Positions 53,772 through 63,882 of a stretch of 64,000 bases of DNA are shown in pieces. The notes below the pieces were generated by a model. It had not been told where the DNA came from. It was given only the letters and a program-made list of their open reading frames with translations, and did no database searches. Position numbers and translations under genes: made by a program. Position 1 is the first letter of the stretch; the number at the start of each line of letters is the position of its first letter. The stretch comes from an uncultured Desulfobacter sp. (GTDB lineage: Bacteria; Desulfobacterota; Desulfobacteria; Desulfobacterales; Desulfobacteraceae). The stretch lies in NCBI RefSeq assembly GCF_963665355.1, contig NZ_OY762229.1, forward strand, positions 5,208,001-5,272,000, written 5' to 3'.

Positions 53772-53826
53772 AACAAGCCCGGCCCCTGCAGGATTGATTT
53801 CCTTAGCAGGGGCCGGGCTTGTTTTT
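53772..53826 (+). terminator. Strong terminator after proX
   Basis: AACAAGCCCGGCCCCTGC and GCAGGGGCCGGGCTTGTT form an 18-pair perfect stem followed by a T run. Confidence 0.95.
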
Positions 53827-53927
53827 AATGTCAGGATTCTGTGTTTAATTAGTTGACGCCAAACCTTCAATTATCGTATCATTCCAAGGATTTTTTGACA
53901 TTCATACCTTAACCATTGGAGAGAACG

Positions 53928-55163
53928 ATGAAAATAAAGACGAGAACGCTGATTGCCAGTTTTGTTTTTCTTTTCGCTTTGATCTTTGCCGGCTGCGGAG
54001 AACAGGACAAGCAGGAACAAGCGCCTAAAGCTCCAGAAAATGCTGCACAGTCCCAGGAACCCGCCGCCATAGAAAAAAAACTGAAAGCCGGCTTTATCTA
54101 TGTCGGCCCGGTTGGCGATTACGGGTGGTCCCATGCCCATGATCTGGGTAAAAAATATGTTGAGTCTCTATATCCCTGGCTTGAAACCGTAGTTGTGGAA
54201 TCCGTCGCCGAATCAGATGCCCTGCGAATCATTGATCGGCTTGTCCAGCAGCAACATTGCGATGTGATCTTCACCACCAGCTTCGGCTACATGGATGACA
54301 CCGTGAAAGCCGCCGAAAAATATCCGGGCACCAAGTTCGTGCACTGCTCGGGCTTTAAACGCTCCGCAAACATGGGCACCTATTTCGGGGATCTGTACCA
54401 GATGTACTACCTGAACGGTCTGATGGCCGGTGCGTTAACAAAATCCAATAAACTGGGCTATGTGGCCGCCTACCCCATTCCCGAACTTATCCGGCACATT
54501 GACGCCTATGCCCTTGGCGCCAAGGCCGCCAATCCCAACGCCACCGTGGACGTCAAATGGATCTATGCCTGGTACGGGCCGGACAAGGCCAGGGAAGCCG
54601 CCGAAGCGCTTATCGCCGAAGGGTGCGATGCCCTGGCATTCACCGAAGACACCCCGGCGGTCATTGAAGTGGGTCAGTCCCATTGCGATAAAGGCCAACA
54701 GATTTACACCTTTTCCCACTACTCCCCCATGCAGGCTTATGGTAAAGATTCCGTGGTTTCCGGCCAGCGCATGGACTGGGGCGGCATGTATGCCAAAATT
54801 TTGAAAGATATCCATGACGGCACCTGGGATCCCAGCCAGGATATCTGGTGGCTGACCAAAGAAAAGGCAGCAATCCTTGGCGGCAGCCCCGAGGACACCA
54901 TCAACCCCAAATTTGTGGAATCTTTGAAGCAGGCCATGATCAAAACGGAACAATGGGGTGAAATCAGTGCCTATGACCTGGTCATGAAACGCTATGAACA
55001 AATGCAACAGGGCGTTGATGTATTTGATCCGTTCATGGGTCCGGTTTCAGACAACAAGGGCGAAATCAGAATCAATGAGGGGGAACAAGCCTCCAAGGAT
55101 GATCTGCTTTCCATGATGTACTATGTGGATAATGTAAAAGGCGAAATCCCCAACAGCAACTAG
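53928..55163 (+). CDS. BMP-family lipoprotein, nucleoside-type ABC binding protein
   Basis: 411 residues; start at 53928 with GGAG upstream. Lipobox LIFAGC gives a membrane-tethered protein. The BMP (PnrA-like) fold shows in KAGFIYVGPVGDYGWSHAHD, CDVIFTTSFGYMDDTVKAAE and FVHCSGFK. Members bind purine or pyrimidine nucleosides. First gene of a four-gene importer with the ATPase and two permeases downstream. Confidence 0.9.
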   Translation: MKIKTRTLIASFVFLFALIFAGCGEQDKQEQAPKAPENAAQSQEPAAIEKKLKAGFIYVGPVGDYGWSHAHDLGKKYVESLYPWLETVVVESVAESDALRIIDRLVQQQHCDVIFTTSFGYMDDTVKAAEKYPGTKFVHCSGFKRSANMGTYFGDLYQMYYLNGLMAGALTKSNKLGYVAAYPIPELIRHIDAYALGAKAANPNATVDVKWIYAWYGPDKAREAAEALIAEGCDALAFTEDTPAVIEVGQSHCDKGQQIYTFSHYSPMQAYGKDSVVSGQRMDWGGMYAKILKDIHDGTWDPSQDIWWLTKEKAAILGGSPEDTINPKFVESLKQAMIKTEQWGEISAYDLVMKRYEQMQQGVDVFDPFMGPVSDNKGEIRINEGEQASKDDLLSMMYYVDNVKGEIPNSN

Positions 55164-55170
55164 TATTTGA

Positions 55171-55215
55171 ACGAAAAGTCACCCATCTGCGCCTTGCATC
55201 TGGGCAACTTTTCGT
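55171..55215 (+). promoter_or_regulatory. Hairpin between the binding protein and ATPase genes
   Basis: ACGAAAAGT-tc/ac-CCCA pairs with TGGG-ca-ACTTTTCGT. It may protect the upstream mRNA so that more binding protein is made than ATPase and permeases, as in other importers. Confidence 0.5.
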
Positions 55216-55288
55216 CCAAACACAACGGATCGCATTAAATCAGACTTAAGATCTTATTGATACTGAAACAACCAACAATATGATAAAT

Positions 55289-55319
55289 AAAGGCCGGGAA
55301 GCCGTATTTTCCGGCCTTT
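55289..55319 (+). terminator. GC-rich hairpin just before the ATPase gene
   Basis: AAAGGCCGG and CCGGCCTTT flank a 13-base loop and end 18 bases before the ATPase start. The T tract after it is weak, so it may be an attenuator rather than a full stop. Confidence 0.45.
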
Positions 55320-55337
55320 ATAATTGAAACAGATTAC

Positions 55338-56879
55338 ATGATTAAAATACAGTGTCTTGAAGTAAAGGATATCTGCAAGTCATTCCAGGGTGTCCATGCC
55401 AACAAAGATATCAACCTTGAGGTCAGTTCCGGAGAGATATTAGGACTGCTGGGGGAAAACGGTGCCGGCAAGACCACTCTTATGAATATCCTTTACGGCA
55501 TTTACCAGCCGGACTCGGGCAGTATCCGGATCAACGGAAAACCCGTGCGAATCACCAATCCGTTGGAATCCATCAACCTGGGCATCGGCATGGTTCACCA
55601 GCACTTCATGCTGATCCAGAACCACTCTGTTATTGAAAACATTGCCCTGGGCTACAAGAACACCCCGTTTTTATTCCCCCGGAAAGCTCTGCGTGAAAAA
55701 ATAAAAGCATTCTCAAACCAGTTTGATTTCCATATCGACCTTGACCAGAAGGTGTGGCAGTTGTCCGCCGGAGAACAGCAGCGGGTTGAGATCATCAAAA
55801 CCCTTCTAAACGGCGCTGATCTGCTCATCCTGGATGAACCCACTTCGGTCCTGACACCCCAGGAGATCAAGGAGCTCATTGAAATTCTTCGAAGGATGAA
55901 GGCGGACGGACACAGTGTGATTTTCATCTCTCACAAGCTGGATGAAATCATGGATATCTGTGACCGGGTCGCTGTGTTGCGCAAGGGACGCATTGTGGGC
56001 GGCGCCCACACCAGGGACACGGATAAAATGGGGCTTGCCCGGATGATGGTGGGCAAGGATGTGGCCCTGACCATGGACCGGGAGAAGCTGCCCCGGGGTC
56101 GTCTGGTTTTAAGTGTCGAAAATATTCATGTCACAGGCGACAAGGGGCTTGCCGCAGTAAAAAACATCTCCTTTGACCTGTACAAAAATGAAATCTTTGG
56201 CGTGGCCGGCGTGGCCGGCAACGGACAACGGGAACTGGCTGAAGCCATCACCGGCATCCGTGCCATCGACTCGGGCAAGGTGAAAATCAACGGTCGGGAC
56301 ATCACCAACCTGTCCCCCCGAAAAATTTATGACAACGGGGTCTCCCACGTCCCCGAGGAACGTATCCGGTTCGGCATTGCCCCGGGACTTTTCCTGTATG
56401 ACAATGCCATTTTAAAACAGCACCATCTGAAAAAGTTTTCCAAACGGTATTTCCTTAAATACGAGAGCGTCAAACTGCATGCAAAATCCATCATCACGGA
56501 ATTCAGGGTGGCCACACACTCCATTAACAACCAGATCAGAAACCTTTCCGGCGGCAATATCCAGAAACTGATCCTGGGCCGGGAAATCAGTGAACGCCCC
56601 CAGCTGCTGGTGGCATCCCACCCCACCTACGGACTTGATGTGGGCGCCACCCGTTTTTTGCGCAAACACTTGCTGGAGCTGTGCCGCCAGGGCAGTTCAG
56701 TACTGTTGTTTTCCGAAGACCTGGATGAAATCTTTGAACTGTGCGATCGTGTGGCCGTCATTTTTGCAGGCGAATTTATGGGTATTCTGGATACCGATGA
56801 CGAACGTATCAATGATATCGGCCTGATGATGGCCGGATCAAAGCGCATTGACACAGCACCGGTTAAAACCGGGCGTTAA
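55338..56879 (+). CDS. Nucleoside-type ABC transporter ATPase (two ABC domains)
   Basis: 513 residues with two fused ABC domains, as in RbsA/NupO-like ATPases. First domain: Walker A GENGAGKTT, signature LSAGEQQR, Walker B LLILDEPT. Second domain: GVAGNGQREL as degenerate Walker A, signature LSGGNIQK, and VASHPTYGLDVGATRFLR. The second site is typically inactive. It overlaps the next permease frame only if the upstream start is used. Confidence 0.9.
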   Translation: MIKIQCLEVKDICKSFQGVHANKDINLEVSSGEILGLLGENGAGKTTLMNILYGIYQPDSGSIRINGKPVRITNPLESINLGIGMVHQHFMLIQNHSVIENIALGYKNTPFLFPRKALREKIKAFSNQFDFHIDLDQKVWQLSAGEQQRVEIIKTLLNGADLLILDEPTSVLTPQEIKELIEILRRMKADGHSVIFISHKLDEIMDICDRVAVLRKGRIVGGAHTRDTDKMGLARMMVGKDVALTMDREKLPRGRLVLSVENIHVTGDKGLAAVKNISFDLYKNEIFGVAGVAGNGQRELAEAITGIRAIDSGKVKINGRDITNLSPRKIYDNGVSHVPEERIRFGIAPGLFLYDNAILKQHHLKKFSKRYFLKYESVKLHAKSIITEFRVATHSINNQIRNLSGGNIQKLILGREISERPQLLVASHPTYGLDVGATRFLRKHLLELCRQGSSVLLFSEDLDEIFELCDRVAVIFAGEFMGILDTDDERINDIGLMMAGSKRIDTAPVKTGR

Positions 56880-56904
56880 ACCGAACAAAAAGCAAATATT
56901 TCAT

Positions 56905-57984
56905 ATGATACAGATTACAACCAGCGACCGCTACGATATTACACCGGCAAGGTCCTTTATGACCAATGTGGCCGCCCTTGGTGCGGGCATCGTGGCCATC
57001 GGCGCCATTTTCCTTGCCGCAGGCGTCAATCCTCTGTATGCGGTATCCCAAATCTTTCTTGAATCCTTCGGATCCGTTTACGGCATCAAGGAGACCATTA
57101 CCAAAGCCATACCCCTGATCCTCATCGGGGCAGGCCTGACCCTTGCCTTCAGGGCCAAATTCTGGAACATCGGTGCCGAGGGACAACTGCTCATGGGGGC
57201 TATTTTTGCCACATGGACAGCCCAGCACCTGGGCGATGCCCTGCCCCCTGTGGTTATGGTACCCTTAATATTTACGGCCGGTTTCATGGGTGGGGCATTA
57301 TGGGGAATAATTCCAGCCATACTGAAAATCAAGTATGCCATCAACGAAGTCATCACCACCCTGATGCTCAACTATATCTGTGCAGAGTTTTTAACCATGC
57401 TCATTGTGGGGCCGTGGAAGGGAAAAACCCGGTTCGGATTCCCGGGCACGGACGCCCTGCCCCAGGCCGCTATATTAGGCGTGATCCCGGGTTCGCGTAT
57501 TCACTATGCCACACTGATTCTGGCCATTCTCTGCGCCGTGGGTCTGTGTGTTTTGATTTATAGAACCCGGTTCGGCTACGAAGCCCGGGTGGTTGGGGAG
57601 AACCCGGATGCCGGCAAATATGCGGGCATTGATTTTCTTAAAACCAGTCTGATTCTCATGGCCATTTCAGGAGGCCTTGCCGGTTTTGCCGGTGTGGGCG
57701 AAGTGGCGGGCATCCACCACTACCTGGGGTATGCGGCCTCGGTGTCATCCGGATACGGCTTCACCGCCATCATCGTGGCCTGGCTTGCCAAACTGAACCC
57801 TTTGTTTGCCATTGTGTCGGGTCTTTTTTTTGCCGGCATCATCGTGGGCGGAGACGCCATCCAGATCTCTTTGGGGCTGCCTGCGGCCACGGTGGAAATT
57901 GTCAATGGTACCCTGCTCATCTTTCTGATCATGGGGGATTACTTTTTATACAACAGGATTCAGATCCGCTGGTCCCGCTCATAA
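56905..57984 (+). CDS. Nucleoside-type ABC permease
   Basis: 359 residues from the ATG that begins MIQITTSD; a longer frame from TTG 56848 would overlap the ATPase gene and is not needed. About eight to nine membrane helices. The motif WNIGAEGQLLMGAIFATW is the BPD_transp_2 signature for this sugar/nucleoside class (YufP-like). GLAGFAGVGEVAGIHHYLGY is also typical. Confidence 0.88.
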   Translation: MIQITTSDRYDITPARSFMTNVAALGAGIVAIGAIFLAAGVNPLYAVSQIFLESFGSVYGIKETITKAIPLILIGAGLTLAFRAKFWNIGAEGQLLMGAIFATWTAQHLGDALPPVVMVPLIFTAGFMGGALWGIIPAILKIKYAINEVITTLMLNYICAEFLTMLIVGPWKGKTRFGFPGTDALPQAAILGVIPGSRIHYATLILAILCAVGLCVLIYRTRFGYEARVVGENPDAGKYAGIDFLKTSLILMAISGGLAGFAGVGEVAGIHHYLGYAASVSSGYGFTAIIVAWLAKLNPLFAIVSGLFFAGIIVGGDAIQISLGLPAATVEIVNGTLLIFLIMGDYFLYNRIQIRWSRS

Positions 57985-58055
57985 AAGCTGACGGCTATTA
58001 GCTGTCAACGGACAGCCATAATTTAACAATTTATCTGGACATACATTTACATATT

Positions 58056-58976
58056 ATGGAAGAAATCATCATTTCAACAATTCAAAGAACCATGGTGGCA
58101 GGTACGCCGCTGCTTTTAGCCACAACCGGCGAGGTTATCTGCGAGAGGGCCGGAATCCTTAACCTCGGTGTGGAAGGTGTTATGGCCATCGGTGCTGTCA
58201 CGGCCTTTATTGTCACCATGACCACGGGGCATCCCTGGCTTGGCGTCCTTGCGGCCATGGCTGCGGGCTTTGCCGTCTCCCTGATCCATGCCGTGGCCTC
58301 GGTGACGCTGCAGGCCAACCAGGTGGTCTCCGGTCTTGCCCTGACCATGCTGGGTCTGGGAATGTCCGGCATGATGGGCAAGCCCTATGTGGGGCGCCCT
58401 TTGGCCATTAAAATGAATGATGTGGCCATTCCCTTTTTGTCTGACCTGCCCTGGATTGGAAAAGCCATCTTTGACCAGAGTCCCTTTTTTTACCTGGCCA
58501 TTATCCTGGCCATGGCCGCCTGGTTTTTCCTGGAATTCACCCGCATGGGGATTCAGATCAGATCAACCGGAGAAAACCCCAAGGCCACGGAAACCCAAGG
58601 GGTGAATGTCTCTTTTCTTCGCTATGCCTGCGTTCTTGTGGGCGGTGTTTTCTCTGCCCTTGCCGGGGCCCATCTGTCCATCTCCTATTCATCCTCCTGG
58701 GTGGAGGGGATGACCGCCGGCCGCGGCTGGATTGCCATTGCCCTGACCATATTTGCCCTGTGGAACCCGGGCAGGGCCATTTTTGCCTCATTCATCTTTG
58801 GCGGCATTTTTGTACTCCAATACCTGCTCCAGCCCCTTGGGATCTCGCCTAATTTTCTGGCCATGCTGCCCTATTTATCCACCCTTGCCATCCTCCTGGG
58901 TATCTCCTTTAAAGATCCAAGACGGCTCAATGCCCCGGCCTGGCTGGGAGCGGCCTATAAACGGGGCGAGCGATAA
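58056..58976 (+). CDS. Nucleoside-type ABC permease (second)
   Basis: 306 residues, YufQ-like. Signature LNLGVEGVMAIGAVTAF and the CVLVGGVFSALAGAHLSISY helix. Pairs with the preceding permease to make the heterodimeric channel. It ends the importer operon, 105 bases before the CheX-like gene. Confidence 0.88.
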   Translation: MEEIIISTIQRTMVAGTPLLLATTGEVICERAGILNLGVEGVMAIGAVTAFIVTMTTGHPWLGVLAAMAAGFAVSLIHAVASVTLQANQVVSGLALTMLGLGMSGMMGKPYVGRPLAIKMNDVAIPFLSDLPWIGKAIFDQSPFFYLAIILAMAAWFFLEFTRMGIQIRSTGENPKATETQGVNVSFLRYACVLVGGVFSALAGAHLSISYSSSWVEGMTAGRGWIAIALTIFALWNPGRAIFASFIFGGIFVLQYLLQPLGISPNFLAMLPYLSTLAILLGISFKDPRRLNAPAWLGAAYKRGER

Positions 58977-59081
58977 CAATTTGACATTTCAGACTGTTTT
59001 ATCCATAATTTTTAAGCTGACACATCATTAAGCCATATCAACCATGTGATCCCGACAAAAAGCCACAAATAAGGAAGCTCA

Positions 59082-59627
59082 ATGGGAATTTCAATCAACC
59101 AGTCCATCGACAGTATTGCCCAAATTTTTTTGAAAACCACCCAGAGCACACTGAGAAAAAGCACCGGCAAAAAAATAACTTACGCCACCACCATTCAAAA
59201 AATCCCCAAAATATCCATGATGCCTGACTTGACCTGCTTTGTTCAGTTTGAAGGCGACTATATGGGGCTTGTGGTTTTTAACTTCAGTGATGAGGCTGCC
59301 TTTGAAATTTACAGGCAGTACATGATCACCATGGGTATGCCCGAGAATGAGCTGGCCGCCTCCATTTCCGATCCTGAAGTGGCGGATACCATGGGGGAAA
59401 TTACGAACCAGCTCATGGGCCATATGATAAAAGCAGTTGAAGAAAAATATAACCTGAACGCTTATTTCGGCCAACCCAAAGCCTTGACCTTAAGTTCGGC
59501 CATCACCTTGTCCATTAACGACACATACACTGAAAACCGGCGTCTCGCCTTTAAAATCAGCAACTATACCTTCCGCATTGAAATAGCCATGGAAGACTCT
59601 GAATTTATAGATGTAACCAAACTATGA
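59082..59627 (+). CDS. CheX-like phosphatase-fold protein (DUF3334 type)
   Basis: 181 residues. The CheX/CheC active-site pattern E-x-x-N appears in MGEITNQLMGHMIKAVEEKY, between two symmetric beta-alpha units (FVQFEGDYMGLVVFNFSDEA). CheX family members remove phosphoryl groups from CheY; DUF3334 relatives have no proven role. No chemotaxis genes surround it. It is followed 28 bases later by a metalloprotease. Confidence 0.7.
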   Translation: MGISINQSIDSIAQIFLKTTQSTLRKSTGKKITYATTIQKIPKISMMPDLTCFVQFEGDYMGLVVFNFSDEAAFEIYRQYMITMGMPENELAASISDPEVADTMGEITNQLMGHMIKAVEEKYNLNAYFGQPKALTLSSAITLSINDTYTENRRLAFKISNYTFRIEIAMEDSEFIDVTKL

Positions 59628-59654
59628 TAAAACCATAAAAAATCTTTGATAAAC

Positions 59655-61079
59655 ATGCGACAATTCAAACAGACTGTAAGCTTCATTCTGACCATTGTTC
59701 TTCTGTGCCCCGGCACCACCTTTGCCATCTCCATTCCCGATGAACTCAAACTTGGCAAGGAATACCTGCAACTTATCGAAGATAAAGGTATCATCCTTCA
59801 TGACCCTGTTGCCCAGAAGATGATCGATATTGTGGGAAACGCCATTGTCAAACCACTGCCGCCCCAACCCTTCCATTTTGACTTTTTCATGATTGATGAC
59901 GACTCCTTTAATGCCTTTGCCACCCCGGCTGCCAATATTTTTGTGCACCGTGGATTAATTGCCTCCCTGGATAATATGGACGAGTTTGCAGGCATTCTGG
60001 CCCATGAAATCGGTCATGCCGTGGGCAGACACGTGTCCCAGGCCATTGACCGCTCAAAAATCGTGGCCGCCGGCAGCATAGCCGGAATCGTGGCCGGTAT
60101 TCTGGTGGGAGCCGCAGCCGGCAGCTCCGAAGCAGGACAGGCCCTGACCATTGGGTCCATGGCTGCCGGACAGTCGGCCATGCTGACCTTTACCCGGGAA
60201 AATGAAACCGAAGCCGACCAGAAGGCGGTTCTTTTTCTTGAAAAGACAGGATATTCACCCCAGGGGATACTGGACAGTCTTTCCAAGATCAGACAGACGG
60301 ATTACCAGGGCATTGAAAATATTCCCGATTACTTTAAAACCCATCCGGGCACAGCATCCAGGGTCTCCCATTTATCTGGCATCCTGGCAGACTATAAACC
60401 AGGGCCGGATAAACCAGCACCTGCCAAAAATTTTGACTACAGCATGGTCAAATACCGGGTGATTGGACTTTACAGTGACACTGACACCTTTATCCCCAAA
60501 ATTGAAATTGCCCTGCAAAATGATCCGGACAATGTGTCGCTTCACTATGGGTTAGGCCTGTTATACGGACGGACCACACGGATAAGCGAGGGACTCGAAC
60601 AGCTCAACAAAGCCTTGGCCAAAGATCCGTTTGAGCCCATGATCCTTTTGGAACTGGGCCGGCTTTGCATCCGAAACACGGAATCCCCCCGGGCTGAAAC
60701 GATTTTGGACAGTATCGCCGACGATCCTCTGCTGGGGGACTGGGCCATCTTCTACCGCAGCATTGCCCAGATTGAAAACGGCAACCTGCCGGCAGCCCAA
60801 AAGGGACTTGAACACGTCGTTGGAAACGGCAAACCAGGATTTGAAAAAGCCAATTACCACCTGGCGGAGATCATGTCCAGACAGTCAAAACAGGCATTGT
60901 CCCACTATTATCTCGGGGTCTATTATGCCCGGATCCGCGATGAACAAAATGCCGTCCGCCAGCTTAAACGTGCCCTGGCCACCCTGGACGACGAAAAGAT
61001 GCTGGAAAAAGCCCAAAACGAACTGGAGAACCTGAAAGGCAAGGGCAATACCGGGGGAAGACAAGACGGTCGAATGTAG
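59655..61079 (+). CDS. BepA-like M48 metalloprotease with TPRs
   Basis: 474 residues from the ATG at 59655; a signal peptide (to about residue 25, TTFAIS) sends it to the periplasm. The zinc site is LAHEIGHAVGRHV (His117-x-x-x-His121) with the third ligand Glu in FTRENETEADQKA. TPR-like helices (about 280-460) follow, as in BepA/YfgC, which checks outer-membrane beta-barrel assembly and cuts misfolded LptD. A Gly/Ala-rich loop (SIAGIVAGILVGAAAGSSEA) between the sites is typical. Confidence 0.9.
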   Translation: MRQFKQTVSFILTIVLLCPGTTFAISIPDELKLGKEYLQLIEDKGIILHDPVAQKMIDIVGNAIVKPLPPQPFHFDFFMIDDDSFNAFATPAANIFVHRGLIASLDNMDEFAGILAHEIGHAVGRHVSQAIDRSKIVAAGSIAGIVAGILVGAAAGSSEAGQALTIGSMAAGQSAMLTFTRENETEADQKAVLFLEKTGYSPQGILDSLSKIRQTDYQGIENIPDYFKTHPGTASRVSHLSGILADYKPGPDKPAPAKNFDYSMVKYRVIGLYSDTDTFIPKIEIALQNDPDNVSLHYGLGLLYGRTTRISEGLEQLNKALAKDPFEPMILLELGRLCIRNTESPRAETILDSIADDPLLGDWAIFYRSIAQIENGNLPAAQKGLEHVVGNGKPGFEKANYHLAEIMSRQSKQALSHYYLGVYYARIRDEQNAVRQLKRALATLDDEKMLEKAQNELENLKGKGNTGGRQDGRM

Positions 61080-61211
61080 TTTTGCCGGGGTATAATGCAA
61101 ATTTCTGATGGGTTATACGTCTGTCATGATGAAGCAGAAAAGAATGTCCGAAAAAACCAAGGGTCAGTTCCCTGGATGGAAACTGACCCTGATCAGAGTA
61201 TGTTTGCTTTT

Positions 61212-61355
61212 TTATCCGGCGACATCAATTCCCGGATCACATCCCAGGTGTTTATCAGGATTTTCACACTCAAAGGCAAAATGTCTGGTATCTGAATGCC
61301 CGTCTTCTCTTTCCTTCTCATTTTCCACATAACTCTGGATTCTGTTCTCAGTCAT
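61212..61355 (-). CDS. Small protein with a good ribosome site
   Basis: A 47-residue frame with GAGGTG six bases before the ATG. It encodes a charged, soluble peptide with two cysteines (MTENRIQSYVENEKEREDGH start; FECENPDKHLGC). It lies between two plus-strand genes on the opposite strand. No family is recognised. Confidence 0.45.
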   Translation of the reverse strand: MTENRIQSYVENEKEREDGHSDTRHFAFECENPDKHLGCDPGIDVAG

Positions 61356-61519
61356 TATATCACCTCATATTTATATTTTATATCTTCATTAAAATCATTT
61401 TATCGATAAAGGCGTTTGCCTTTCAATATACAATAAGCAGGGCCTTATTTTTTTCAAGTTGCAATAATTATTTTTTTCATATTTTTTAATCTTCATCCCG
61501 AAGCACAGGGCTCAAATGA

Positions 61520-61702
61520 CTAAAAGATCATTTTCAACAAAACACTGCCGTCCTTTCTCCAGGGTGTTCGGCCTGCCTGACCTGTGTGACGGTATGCCCG
61601 AAAGGGATGTGCTGGCATTTCCCTGGTTTCCCGGACAGCTTCAGGCAAGTCCCATGGTCAGCACTTTCCCCTGGTATTTTTCTTGCGAACTCATTAGGAT
61701 AA
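61520..61702 (+). pseudogene. Possible 4Fe-4S ferredoxin-domain remnant
   Basis: An open frame without a start codon contains CSACLTCVTVCPKGMCWHF, a C-x-x-C-x-x-C-x-x-x-C-P cluster motif. The rest of a ferredoxin or polyferredoxin is absent. It sits in the gap (61356-61768) upstream of pta, where nothing else was recognised. The motif could be a chance match. Confidence 0.35.
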
Positions 61703-61768
61703 TCCAACCGATCAGCCCTGTTTCCGGCTGATATTTAAATGAAACCAATGAAAATTAAGGCGTCGCCC

Positions 61769-63877
61769 ATGGCTAACAGTCTTTACATCACGCCCACGGA
61801 AATCCGCAGCGGTAAATCCCTCATCGTTCTTGGCATCATGCAGCTGTTGCTCAAAGATATCCGTATCGTGGGATTTTTCAGACCCATTATCAATCCCCAT
61901 GAAAAAGGGGCCAGGGACCATGATATCGATCTGGTTCTTTCCAACTTTAATATCGGCCTGGAATATGAGGAAACCTACGCGTATACCCTGGAAGAGGCCA
62001 AGCAGATGGTCAACTCAGGTCGCCAGGCAGAGATGATGAAAACCATCTTGGACAAATATAAGGCCCTTGAGGAAAAAAGCCGATTTGTTTTGTGTGAGGG
62101 CACTGATTTCGCAACAGGCTCCGAGGCCTTTGAATTTGATATAAATGCCGAAATTATCGCAGACCTGGGGTGCCCTGCCCTGGTGGTCTCAAATGGCTAT
62201 GCAAAGGCTGCCGAACAGGTAATAAGCTCGTGCAGGCTTGTTGTGGAAAGCCTATGTCACAAGGGCGTAGATGTCCTGGCCGTGATGGTTAACCGGGTGG
62301 CGCCCGACTCTTTGGACAGCCTGAAAATCGCTTTGGATCAGGCAATTGACCGACCCGAAGTCCTGGTTTATACCATTCCCGAAACCCAAGCGTTGAACCG
62401 CCCTTCGTTCCGGGACCTGATTCCGGCCGTGGATGCCCAGGTCCTGTATGGTCAGCAGGCCCTGGAAAATCAGTTTGCAGAATGTGTCATCGCGGCCATG
62501 CTGGCCCCCAATTTTCTGGAACATGTAAAAAAAGACTGCCTGGTGATCACTGCCGGGGATCGATCCAGCATTGTGATCACCTGTATAGCCTCCCGGCTTT
62601 CCATGGCCTATCCCGATATTGCAGGCATCCTGATCACCGGAAGCATTCCCATTCCCGACTCCATCATTCGACTCATCCAGGGATGGAAGGACCTGCCGGT
62701 CCCCATTCTCCAGACCCCCATGGATACCCATGCGGCGCTCAGGGCTGTTGACCATATCCACGGCAGGATTTCTCCCAAAGATCCCCAACGCATTGCCCTG
62801 GCTCTAGGTATTTTTGAGGCCAATGTGGATGCAGGTCCTTTAAGGCAGCGTCTGGCAGCCAGGAAGTCGGTACGCATCACGCCGCAGATGTTTGAATACA
62901 GCCTGATTGAGAAGGCCAAAAAAGATCGCCAGCATATTGTGCTGCCCGAAGGAAACAGTGACAGAATTCTTAAAGCGGCGGATATTCTTCTGCGGCGTTC
63001 ATTCTGCGATATTACCATTTTAGGCAAGTCTGACGCCGTTGAGCGCAGGGCCAAAGAACTGGGGCTCAACCTGTCCCAGGCCCGGATTATCCAGCCCGAC
63101 GCCAGTCCCTGGCTGGAGGATTATGCCCGGACCTATTTTGAATTGCGCAAACACAAGGGCGTGACCCTGGACTTGGCCAGGGACACCATGACAGACCCTT
63201 CGTATTTCGGCACCATGATGGTACAGAAAGGCAATGCCCACGGCATGGTGTCAGGCTCGGTGAACACCACGGCCCACACCATTCTTCCGGCATTCCAGAT
63301 TATCAAAACCCTGCCCGGCGCAACCATCGTCTCCTCTGTGTTCCTCATGTGCCTGAAAGACAGGGTACTGGTCTTTGGCGACTGCGCCGTCAACCCCAAC
63401 CCCACAGCATCCCAGCTGGCCGAAATTGCGGTGACGTCAGCCCAAACCGCATCCATTTTCGGCATTGAACCCCGTGTGGCCATGCTCTCCTATTCCACGG
63501 GATCTTCAGGAACGGGCGCTGATGTGGACAAGGTGATCCAGGCCACGGCAATGGCCCGGGAAAAGGCCCCGCACCTTCCCATTGAAGGCCCCATCCAATA
63601 TGATGCCGCCATTGACCCGTCCGTGGCCATGACCAAACTGCCCGATTCCCAGGTGGCCGGCCGGGCCACCGTATTTATTTTTCCGGATCTGAACACCGGG
63701 AACAACACCTATAAGGCTGTCCAGCGGGCCTCGGAAAAGGCTGTGGCCATCGGTCCCGTGCTCCAGGGACTGAAGCGGCCCATTAATGATTTAAGCAGGG
63801 GATGTACAGTGCCAGACATCATAAACACAGTGGCGATAACAGCCATCCAGGCCCAGGCCGTAAAAGCGCAAATTTAA
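61769..63877 (+). CDS. pta: Phosphate acetyltransferase, three-domain type
   Basis: 702 residues from the ATG that begins MANSLYITPTE, preceded by AAGG nine bases upstream; an ATG 30 bases earlier has no site. N-terminal AAA_26-type domain (about 1-210, with a P-loop-like TEIRSGKSLIVLG), a DRTGG domain (about 220-340), and the C-terminal Pta catalytic domain (from about 380). Catalytic features include IVLPEGNSDRILKAAD and AMLSYSTGSSGTGADVDKV. It interconverts acetyl-CoA and acetyl phosphate. No ackA gene is beside it in this window. Confidence 0.93.
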   Translation: MANSLYITPTEIRSGKSLIVLGIMQLLLKDIRIVGFFRPIINPHEKGARDHDIDLVLSNFNIGLEYEETYAYTLEEAKQMVNSGRQAEMMKTILDKYKALEEKSRFVLCEGTDFATGSEAFEFDINAEIIADLGCPALVVSNGYAKAAEQVISSCRLVVESLCHKGVDVLAVMVNRVAPDSLDSLKIALDQAIDRPEVLVYTIPETQALNRPSFRDLIPAVDAQVLYGQQALENQFAECVIAAMLAPNFLEHVKKDCLVITAGDRSSIVITCIASRLSMAYPDIAGILITGSIPIPDSIIRLIQGWKDLPVPILQTPMDTHAALRAVDHIHGRISPKDPQRIALALGIFEANVDAGPLRQRLAARKSVRITPQMFEYSLIEKAKKDRQHIVLPEGNSDRILKAADILLRRSFCDITILGKSDAVERRAKELGLNLSQARIIQPDASPWLEDYARTYFELRKHKGVTLDLARDTMTDPSYFGTMMVQKGNAHGMVSGSVNTTAHTILPAFQIIKTLPGATIVSSVFLMCLKDRVLVFGDCAVNPNPTASQLAEIAVTSAQTASIFGIEPRVAMLSYSTGSSGTGADVDKVIQATAMAREKAPHLPIEGPIQYDAAIDPSVAMTKLPDSQVAGRATVFIFPDLNTGNNTYKAVQRASEKAVAIGPVLQGLKRPINDLSRGCTVPDIINTVAITAIQAQAVKAQI

Positions 63878-63882
63878 GAAAA

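Noticed and set aside
53827-53927. Purine-type riboswitch before the nucleoside importer
   Set aside because: The 100-base leader does not contain recognisable aptamer loops or conserved junctions.
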